Shown here: positions 12,301 through 23,800 of the stretch, one piece after another
Numbering within the stretch: the first letter of the stretch is position 1
How the letters are laid out: each line of letters starts with the position of its first letter
Source of the DNA: Saccoglossus kowalevskii
Taxonomy: Eukaryota > Hemichordata > Enteropneusta > Harrimaniidae
Assembly: GCF_000003605.2 (NCBI RefSeq)
Contig: NW_003124909.1
Span: 187,323 to 226,172, forward strand
Length of the DNA stretch: 38,850 nucleotides
Direction of reading: 5' to 3'
The notes under the pieces: model-generated
Databases searched by the model: none
The model's input: the letters and a program-made list of their open reading frames with translations, nothing else
Told to the model about the DNA's origin: nothing
Made by a program: the position numbers and the translations under genes

Positions 12301-15300
12301 TAAACACGCTTGAATCTGGTATGCGTACGTTCACTACTGCATTATCTTTTATGACTGAAACACTGCCACTACTGTAGAAGTCGGCCAGGCAAGAGAAACT
12401 GCGACTATTGACAACAATTGACCCGTCATTTATCAAGGCACAATTCTTATCACCGGTACAACTTTGTAACACTGTTCGACCATTCACTTGCATGACAGCA
12501 CCCTCAGTGTTTACCAGTATGGCACCAAGACTGAAAATAACATTCAGGTATGTAGTAATAGTAGCCATTTCAGTAATTACAACATTACTAGATTCTATTG
12601 TCATGGACTGACCATACAAGATGACTTCTCTCATAGCTAGTCTGTCTATGTGTTTCAGGACAGGGGAACGCATCTCAGCTTTATCAATGGAAGCCCAAAT
12701 GGTGTCTTCTGACAGAACATGTGCAGTTAAAGTCCCTCCGTACATATTTAAGTAACCAACTGTCAAGTTAGCTCGCAGATCAAGAGTTCCATCGGTTATT
12801 TCAATATCTCTTAAACTATAACTGGAGTGTTCTGAATCCTGGCGATTGCTGAGAATGACAGTTGCATCAGTGTTCACAATTGTCAACGATTGCAGTTCCA
12901 ATGGTTGTACCAAAATGACTTTTGAGCTCTTCACAATTAAATTATTACAGCTGATATTCAGTCCATTCGAGCTTTGGTGATTATCAAATTCAAGAGATGT
13001 ATTACTGTCCGACATGAAAGGCCCTTTCAGTGTTGCAGTAGCGTGAAAAGCGATTATGCCATCTGACCCTAAATATGTGGTACCAACACTGAGGTACTCG
13101 GCATATGTCTGTAAGTGTGATGCAAATTTTCTGGATACTAACTCAGGCACACGTACTTCCAATGTACCAAGATTTAATACCGTGCCTATACCACTATCGT
13201 GACAGCGATAGATATAGCGATCACCCGATATTGAAAGTGTTGCAGGCTGCAGTATGACAAGTTTCCCTCCATTGTCAATACAGAGAGTGTCTCTTATCCT
13301 GGGTATTTCCTCCCAGAAGCCTTTGCCGGAAATTTGAACATTTGCATGGTCGATGATCTTTTCTACCTGCATATGATGATGAAAGTATAATTCACTAGCG
13401 TTTAGATCGTAAACTGCTGTAGAAGGTGACGATATTGTCCCACCATAAAAATTGAACAAGTTAGCATCAATGTTGTTTCTTAGATTTACTACCCCATTGG
13501 TCAATGTTAGGTTTGTGAGAGAACTTCTGAGGTATAATCTGAGAATACCACCTTTTATTTCAGCATTGTCAATTGCAACACTGATGTCATCAACAGCACG
13601 GATACTTAAACTTCCTGCAGTAATTCCGATATAATCAAATGACGTTGTTGCACCTTCACTGATGTGTATATCGATGCTACCATCATGCACAGAAATCCTC
13701 CTCATGTTGAGCTGTGCTGGTGATATTCTGGACACACCACTGATAATTGTTAGAGAACCGCCACCTGTTATGACTGATCCACTATCAGACACCAGTGATC
13801 CTGTTTTCAGTTCTGTTTCCTCGGATACTTCAATTATTCCTAAATTTATGATATTGTAGTCAAATTCCAAGATTCTTCCCTTTGCAACTATTGATCCCTT
13901 CATTTGTCACTTTCACATTAAACTTGATTGATTTATGAAAAGTGATTTTGCCTCGATTTATGAACTCATTGACACGGGTGATGATGATCCAATTTCAGTT
14001 TCGTGAAATATCTCTAATACAACGCCCTCACTGACAATGATAGTTCCGCCATCGTTAATATTCAATGATTGTCTGAATTCAGACTCAAAAATCAAACTGT
14101 TTTTGAAGATAACAGTTGCTCTGTTGATGTTTAGAGACGACAGTTCACGTAAAGAGGATATTTCAGCTGAAAATGACCCTTTGCCAGTTATCAAACCACC
14201 TTTCCAATCAAGTACATCACACGCTACATGAACACCAATATCTACCACTCCATTATCAAAAACCAGATTATGAAATGTAGCATTTTTGGTGATGACCACG
14301 TTGCTCTCTATAACTTCCAGATTTTCTACTACGGCGTTTTCATCAATAAACTTTAGAACACCATCGTTGGTTATCTTAACATTCAAGAGGAATGTGTTAA
14401 CAGCATTTATCACCATAGTAACCTGGTCCGTTATTTCAATGGCCCCTACATTAAGTTCTTTTGTATCTACAAATACTGTACTTGGAGATTTGGCCACTTT
14501 TAGTGTACCTGGACCACTTATTGAAGCTGACATATCGATAGCATGTTCACCATTCTGAAACTCCAAGTTACAGTCTTCAACGAGTTCTATATTACCACTA
14601 ATCTCAGATGATAATGAAATCTCAATGTTAGCTCTGTTCAGGCAGGTGATATTCCCTTTATTCACAAATTTTCCTGCGAAGTGCACATCATCGTTGGGTC
14701 CATAGAACTTCAAATTAACAGCAACCGTGCCTTTGTTTTCTATTCTCCCTTTCTCTGAGTATAAATCAAGTGGCGACAAAATCTGTAAAATCGCTTGATC
14801 ATCAATCACAAATGAGGAATCGCCATATAAAGAAAGCCTTCCAGGACCATAAACCTTGCCGTTCTGTTTCAAAACGAAGCGTTTTTGCTCCACAATCTTC
14901 TCGTTAGTTCCATAAACATCCAAGTGTTGTGTTTCAAACTCGCTATCCTTGTCACCAGCAATACGCCCACCTGACCATCTAAGAGCATCCACCCACGTTT
15001 TTCCTGCAACACTGATGTAACTCTCTGGGTCATCCATAATGACTTTATTAACTATCAATTGAGTGTTGATATTAATTTGTCCTGTTTTAAGGTTTATGGA
15101 ATTTATATTATATGGTGACATGTTATTTAAATTAGTTAAAGTAATAGATGATCTGCCAGATACTCTCAAAGAATTGGTTGATGGGGTTATAAGATTACTG
15201 ACAACGGACAGCATACCACCCTCTCTTGAAACTAGGTCACCGGATATATTATAGTTAAATATCTGTACTTCAGCAGAACTTGCATTCAGGGTTCCTGCAA

Positions 15301-17801
15301 CTAAAGGAATTCGATTACATTAATCACTGTAACGGTTTATACTATGTGTCTGGGACTTTGTAATCGATTCGAATTATCCTGTTCAAAGCTGTACTGGGAT
15401 ATTTATTTGAGAATGTTACGAAGATAATAAATTTCAAACCTGTGCCCGTGTTTGTATTTCCATACCATCGATGTGTTCCACTACGAAACTGAACTTCACC
15501 ATCCTGATAAACAGTAACCTGGCCACTAGACCTGCTATCATCTATCATATACAAAAAACACTTCGGTTGTAATATTATCGTACTTGATGTTCGGTATCAA
15601 AATGGATTATGATTATAAACTAAAATGTTGGCAGCACACTGAATAAAAGCACTTCCGATGACAAATTACATCAAATAACATCAGTAGGCAGGTGTGGAAC
15701 CATTGTTATTGTATGTACCAGAATAATTAGCGCATATGTGGATCCATACAATAACAATCAGTCAGCGTACGTGCAAGTAGAAGAAAATATTTATTTATAC
15801 GCTAAAAGAACTATGTTTTAGTTGATGTTACATAATAACCCACCAACGTGCAGCATCAAACAGTTGTAATAATATTGCATGCTCTCATCAATATTACATC
15901 TTTCGGGGGCAAAGTAGACATTTAAATATCATTCGTATTCATGTTGTTGTTTATCTTACCTGTGAGAGCAAGCACGGCGCTGTTTCTGACCAGAAGCACT
16001 CCTTCATTCTCAACTCTCACGTGGTTCGTTATAAATGCGCCACTTTCTACGATAAGTCTACCACGTATTCTGATAACATTGGTACCATCATTGTCGTGGA
16101 AAGACCCTAGAAAAAAATATTCATAGTATGATGCATTGCTACTCAAGCGCGTTGCGCCACGATTATCCTTTGACTCGACCTGATGTATTAAAGCTGCATT
16201 TACAGGTGATTGATTGATATAAGTATAATCAGTTAGTAATGACAGTCATACGAGTTCTGAATATAATGTAGCGCGGGGTTGTGATCTCCCCATTGCCTAT
16301 GATCGAAATTATTAAATCAAAACCTTATTACAGACGGCCGCCAGGTTTATATCTTATATCTTTACAAACATATTCTATGGGGTACGTTTCATTATACTTT
16401 TTTTCATGAAAGGCACTCTAAGATTTGTGTACAGACCCAAACGTCTTTATTGAATGTATACATCTAGTTTATTGTGAAGTGCAGTATTTGTGCCAGTCAT
16501 CCGTGAAATGGCGAAGCATATAGACTGACTTTGAATATACCTACTAAACAGAAATGTAACTTATCAAGATCTATGTCATGACGTACACGCTTCATCAATC
16601 TTTTTGAAACGTTTCACAATTGGGAGATTTGTTTTCCCTTTTCGCAATTTCATTGCCGCCTCTGCATTTTGTAAAACTACTCTACTCAAGAAATAGATCC
16701 ACAATGTTGTCGAAATTGTTAAATTGTTTGTCCCAAATTTTCACTATGATTAGTTCGCATCGCTTGTTAAGAATAATTATGCATACATTGTGCTGACAAT
16801 CAATACAATTGTATGTGTATGACCTGTAACAATTGTTAAGTATACCTTCTAAGATAGAAATGACCCGAAATGTCGATGACCGCATGGTTGCAAATTAATG
16901 TACTCGCAGCCTGATTATTTCAAATATCAGTGACATTTATGCAAACGTAGAGAAATTATTTAAATATTTAACGTTTGGCCGTTATTGGAAGCTCCATGCC
17001 CAGCTCAACTTATCATATGCAAATTAATTAAATGTCAGTTAATTGGATTTATAGAACTTCCATGAATAATGTAACACAGAATGTGAAAAAATACGAAAAT
17101 TATATATTGTTAAAATCAAAAACTTGTACACTCTTTCTAGAATACTCTGGGCTGTCATGTATCAGAATTGGATAGCAAAATAAATACGTCCACTAAATGA
17201 AATTTATTGCCATTCAAAATTCGAAAATAAACCCAAATATCGATTATAATGAATTTTATAAAAATGGTTTCTGAACTCGTTTGGCAGTCATTTACCACGG
17301 AATAACTATCATCTGCAAACACAATCGTCATTATTACCCTGCTCAGTATTAATTATTATTTCATTAAACCTGTTACTTTTAGTCATACTGATATAAAAAT
17401 TAATTCATGTAATTGGACAAGAGGAATGGACATAAGATATATAATATTATAGATATTTGTACTTACCTTTGCCTTTCAAAGAAAACACACCACCCTGTAT
17501 AACGGACAAAGTTGTAGATCGTTTCATGATGATATCTGCAGAACCAATCCATTCACATTCGTTACGCACTTCAAGCAACTGTTCTTCCAATGTTTTATCA
17601 TCATCGCCTAGTACTGTCATCTTACCAAAAATACTCAACTTGGCCTGCAATGAGTAAATCACAAATACAGTTTAATTCATGCAAATAAATAAATAAAAAT
17701 ATAAATATATATATATAAATATACATATAAATAAATATTAATATAATTATAAATAAAAATTTTAATTACAAAATTAAAAAATTAAAAAAAAAAAAAAAAA
17801 A

Positions 17802-17836
<35 letters not shown>

Positions 17837-20800
17837 ATTATCGTTATCATTGTCCACTTAATATATTTCAACTACTTTCCATGATTATGTCAGTTTTATA
17901 TCAACCCATCTTTGCCGCAATAGGTAGTGATGACTGCGGACATGTGGCGTACAACTGATTGCACCTTGTTTCTTCAATGCACAGAAATAGGTGTTATATT
18001 TTCTCGTTCCCTCTACAAGTGGGTTACCCCACTAGAAGAATCTACCTGGAAATCTCTGTCGAGAACACTTCGCTAGGATATCAAAATTTAGTTACAGCTT
18101 TAGCGAACGTTTTAATTTTACCACTGAGGCGTCGGGGAATAAATGAACATGTTCAGGCTGGGCTAAACATACATTTGCCCACGTTTGATCAGTGGTTAGG
18201 GCTTCCCTACCGTCTTCTAAATATTAGTTTGAGTGACGTTTTGAAGATGCATGCACCGTGACTGAGATTAAACACAATTAGATTAAACACAAAGCACGCG
18301 ATACCAACTTGCGGAAAGAATATCATAAATTAATAGTTTTCCCTAAGTAGATATACTTATGATTGATATTTACCTGACCAAACTGACTTCCAATTATGGT
18401 TCCTGCCATCCACGTGAGTTTTCCAATAACCTCAAGTTTATCTTGGTTCTCAATAATTCCACCTCTAATCACGATGTTTGTAACAATGACGTCACCATAA
18501 AATGTAACCTTTCCACCGTCGCTAATAATATCTTTCACTCTCAGGTTTCCCCCTGTGAGGGCGTTGATGGAAGCACTTCCACCAATTGAAATGACTTTCT
18601 CCATCACAGGTTGAATTATTGAGATAAAAGTGATATTGACTAAAGCGTCGTTGAGTATGGTCATTTCTGACCACATGCAATCCGTGACTTCCATGCCCCC
18701 ATTCATTACCTGTAGACCAACAACACACAACGATAACTAAATGAATGGATGGATAAATGAACAGAAAGTTGGTGCTCCTTGTAGTGGTAGTATTGAGTTT
18801 ACGCTACTAGTATATATACTTGGAAGCTTGTCCTTAATTGCATGGCACCGATGTGCAACAAAATTCCCATATTCCCCGTTACGACGAGAATACTGTGATT
18901 TTTTGTATTTGGTGGACTGAAGCAGACGGCGGGAACGTTTGATATGTTCCCTCTAAATTGGCGTCATTCTCCAAATGCCGTAAGTCTCAAAAGTGGGCAG
19001 CATTTACTATTTTCGCACTACTGAGAAGGCAGCTATAGAAATCGAACCCCGAATCTCAGTGATACATGATGCAAGTGTGCGATGCATGGATTAAATAAGT
19101 GACTTACCACAAGTCTTCCAAGACCACCATCGGAGATCGATTCTGGAGAAACTCTGTGTTCTCCACCATTGATTCTCAGTGAACTTGTCAGATCAGAAAA
19201 TCTCACTGATCCCTCAATGGTAGATTGCTTTGACATTTCAATGTCCCCTGATATCAAATCTAAAGTGCCGAAATTATTAAGTTTAACAGCTACTAGAAAT
19301 ATTCCATATGGGATTTCTATCTCTATTCGACCATAATTCTCCAGCAAACCTTGTTGTCCAGAACTTTCAGTGAGAAATCTGAAATTATCTCCAAGAATGT
19401 TAAGCGTTGCTGCTTCGGCGATGGTTAATTTCCCTTCTAGTTTGACTGTAATGTCGGTGGACACCCATGTTACATTATTTTCTAATGTTATATCTCGTTG
19501 AATAACTTTAACTATGTCTGTTGATACTTGCATATCTTGCTGAATGACGAGTGTCTCACCGGCTCTGCCTTCAATAGTACCGCCTTCATACATGAAAAGC
19601 TCAGTGACACGATCTCCCCACTTCCTTTGAGAATTCCAGCAGACATAGTCAATCTTTTAATGTTTGTTGGTCTATTAGTTATTACCTCCGAACCACCGCG
19701 CGTACCTCTAACAGACAGGCTGTCTATATCTATGTGATCCGTGGAAGGTGGTAAGGTCAGCTTTCCACCATCCACCAAGACATTTGCAATAACCTGGTAA
19801 TTACCAGGCAAAACACTTTGAATAGTTAAAGATCCACTAATCACATTGACATCTCTGATATCTAGAGATTTGAACTCGCAATTATCGCCCTGTATTTGCA
19901 GTGTGCCTGTGCCTTCGATAATACCCTCTGAAGTTGACCTGCACTCACCGGACAAATCTAGGATATTCTCATCGCCAATAAAGAAAGAACCAAAAGTTTC
20001 CAAAATTCCAGATATCACTAGATCAGAACCAGGTGGGGATACTACTTTCACTGAGCCATGGTTTATGAAGGATTGCAGGAAAACGTTAAAGGTGCTGGAT
20101 TCATAATAATTCAGAATAAGTTCCCCGTGATTCTGAAACGATCCACCCCCTGTAACTGTACCACCAGGTGATGTTACTAAAAAAGTACTATTTATCGCAT
20201 TGATGAATTCAGCGTCCTCTTTTACTGTGATTGTTGCTGAACTCCGCACGATTACACTGTTCATAAACACCATTCTGGCATGACGAGCTTCTTTTGTTCT
20301 GGCACCTTCGATTGAAACTGCACCCACTAGGAGAGCTTCCCCCGTACATTGAAATAATCCACCTAACCACGTCCATTGCTCAGTAATAGTCACGTGTCCG
20401 ATGACGTCAAATACTGTTGAATCGCCATATCGATATCTATCGATCCTCAATCTGTTGAAATAATAGGATTACAGAATGATTAGGGTGACACTTATTTTAG
20501 TTGGGTGGCTAGACCGGAATAAAAAAAATTGAGATAAATAAGCGTGGTCACGATTTTTACACCAGCCATAATAAAAGAACAATATATAAAATTATTATAC
20601 CCACAGCCCTATCATCAGATTCGCGCATTTGGGGTCGATATATTTACATATTGACTTCTAGCGATCAAAAACGTAATATTAGGCTGCTGCGCTTGCGCAG
20701 ACGGTATGATCAGTCCATGGAAGGTACTAAGTACTTTCTATAATCAATCGAAAAAAATGCTGATTCACCGTTTGTCGGTATTTTATCGAAGAATCACCTT

Positions 20801-23800
20801 TAATTTCTGAACAGGTCGAACAACTGTGACATTATCTGCTGAACAAGGTATCTTGCATTACTTAGAACGAAGTTATATTCCGTGTATTACAGCTAATAAT
20901 CAAGCAATGCGACTATATGTACATAAAGGGGAACCTCCCAAGCCCATGGATTGCACCAAAGAATCATGGGACACTATTGTTTACAAATTTAATCTATCTT
21001 TATTTATCCATTGTAATTTTAATCCAAAAAGTAAATTTGTTGTGAGATTAGGCTTAACTAGAAGTGCCCCTTTAATTAGCGCTTTCTTGATCTTGAATGT
21101 AACAGTAATTATGGAAGGGATTGTGGAATATACCATTGGAAGTGTGATGAAGCTACTTGTAAATGGTGAACATTTTGGATGCTGGCAGTAGAAACTTGCA
21201 CAGGATCTTGCATTTCAACCGTTCACAAAATATTTGTTTGATTTGGTATAATGATACAAATATTGACCCCGGCCTCGGTCGATATATATATATTTGTCGG
21301 CCCTCACAGAGTATTGTTTACCAATGCCCCCTTCAGGTCGACTAATCTGTAAATCGACCTTGGCCCGGCGGGTTTAGTATCAACTAAGAAGCAGAAGCCC
21401 ACAAGTACGACCCATTATAATGATTGGTACAGCCCTTTGATACTGTAATATTTTGCTAGCAAGCAATGTATTTTACACGCGTTGTAAACTTCGCATGGGG
21501 CCCGATTTAAACACAATGTGAGATGACAAACCTTGGCGTAAGGATAAGCAAATATGTATGCTTCCATTCGGAATGAGGCCATATATGCAAGTAAGACATC
21601 GTACACAATTGCAAACTATACAATATCAGAGTTTATAATTTACGAATCGTGGATAAGTACAATTGCAGCTCAGATTCGCTTGAAATCCAATACACACTGA
21701 ATTACCATTATATAGATTGCTCTTGACCTTGACACTGTGTGCGTCAATAAACGAACTATGCGTCATGTAACGTTCTTCTGTAGAAGTTTGAATAAGAAAG
21801 TTTGCTATACCTTTTTACACTGACAATTCCAACCACGCGAACAGTAGAATGATCTGAGATGATGACGTCATCAATGGCCAGCATCCCTGCGTCACTGTCC
21901 GTCTGGAGGTAAACCTCAATATGACCGTTATTCCAAGTTACTATTTTTTTCATGTGCGTCAGTGTGGTAGGATGATTCAGTTGAATTGTCCCAGAGTCTG
22001 CTTCAAACTGACTGACTTCAACTTGCTCGCTTAAAATTGAAATGAACGCATTAGACGACGCTTTGAGAGTCTCCGCGCCAATAATACTACTACTGCTTTG
22101 GAAGTTGTGATGCCCTCCGGAAAAAACAACCGTATTGTCATCTCGGTAGCTCATTTCCAGATTTCCGTCCCATGTAGTCTGTCCATGTAAGGTTAAACTG
22201 CCCGTTTCAACAGTGACAGTACCCATATTGTGGAGATTTGTATGTATTGTAGCTGATGTCTTTATGTTGAGTGTACCTCTGTTTAGAAGAGTGCCGCCAT
22301 TTTGGTTGCCAATCACAGGTGAGTTAGTCATGTTAAAAGTAGCGCCCTCAGTAATCGTAAAGTATCCGCTGTTTGTAAAATACATGGTATAGCCATCCAA
22401 TACTATCACGTGATTGACTATTAGCTGCAGTTTCACCAATTCCACGCGAGGGGAATTATAGTAATATCGACTAGGCGGTGTGATATGCAGTATGCCGTTC
22501 GTTGCGACATAGCCGTTGCCTTTCGTCTGGAGGTGGCCGTCACGCCAGTTGAAATCACCGTTAAATATGGCGGTGTTTTCTACATAAAGTCCGCTATTTT
22601 GATTGGCTGTTGCGTCCAATATGAATGCGCCATCAATGTTCATGTTACCGTGCACAGTAAGTGAATTTGTCACACGTAATGTAGGCCCGGTAACCAGCAT
22701 TGATATCGAAGTCACAATAATCTCATCGGTCACATCAACCTGGTAAGATCCGTCTGAAAGCAGGAAAATAAATAAAATACGTGTAATAATTGTAGAATGA
22801 CAAACACATGCACATAGCAATAAAGATGAAACGCCTGGCCTTTTTTTTCTAAACCTAGATTGTCGCATATGACTTGTTTACCACTTCCGTGTCACTGAGA
22901 ATGTTCTAGAACCGTACTGTGTCTGGGTGGAATTTTTAGAAGTTGGTTGAATAGGTAATAGGACATTGTAGAAGGCAATAGAAGGTAATGGAACATTCTA
23001 GAAATTTGTAGTAAATTCCAGACTCATTATGTATGCTGATGTAATGGTCTATTTATAGACAGTATGGGTATATATAGGGGAGTTGTTCAGCACTGAGATC
23101 AGATCGGAGATCTCGTTGAATTGTATTGGAGTTTAAGTATCTAGTTATTGGAGTAGTGGAGTTTTACCGCGTTATTGTACTTGATGTTTGCAGAGTATAA
23201 TAATACCAGTACCAGTTGAAACCTCATCTGTTGGCTCCGTGTTCGTATTTTATCATCGCCGCCAGGGAAGTCTTTTTGTTACTGTTGCCATTTTGGTATT
23301 TGAACCATCACACCTGTACTATACCAATTACGGTAATTTTACGTTGCGTGTGACATAGATCCAAATAATGATGTCGTTAAACACGGCCCTGATTCATGAT
23401 TTAAGTTAAACATTATCAGAACATAGGCTATAATAAAAAAAATAAACGTGGACCCAAACTATAATAAATAAGTAATTATAAATGTCTTTTGATATTATAT
23501 TATATTAACTTTCATAGTAGACGGTCTGCCATCTTTAATCACATCTCAAAGAACTTAAAACGTGCACCTGTAACCCAATATGTGTTGCCAACATTATAAT
23601 AAGTTTGATGAAATTGACTTCCGAGTAATCTCGCGAACACGTTCAGGTATTGGACTTATGCACGCAAAATGGCCGCGAAAAATGACAGTTCACTGTGTGA
23701 TAATGGCATGTCCGAGGAATAAGTCTGGAAGCACTAACATAACTCGATAATTCTTCCGAACGAGGAACTAAAAATGTCCCTTAACAATTGTACGGTTAAA

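Noticed and set aside
17959-18261. Plus-strand open frame of 100 codons
   Set aside because: No similarity to any family I know, in an intron of the opposite strand; likely chance.
20826-21191. Plus-strand open frame of 121 codons in a solenoid intron
   Set aside because: No recognisable domain, no ATG-supported context, and it lies in noncoding sequence with a MITE relic nearby.
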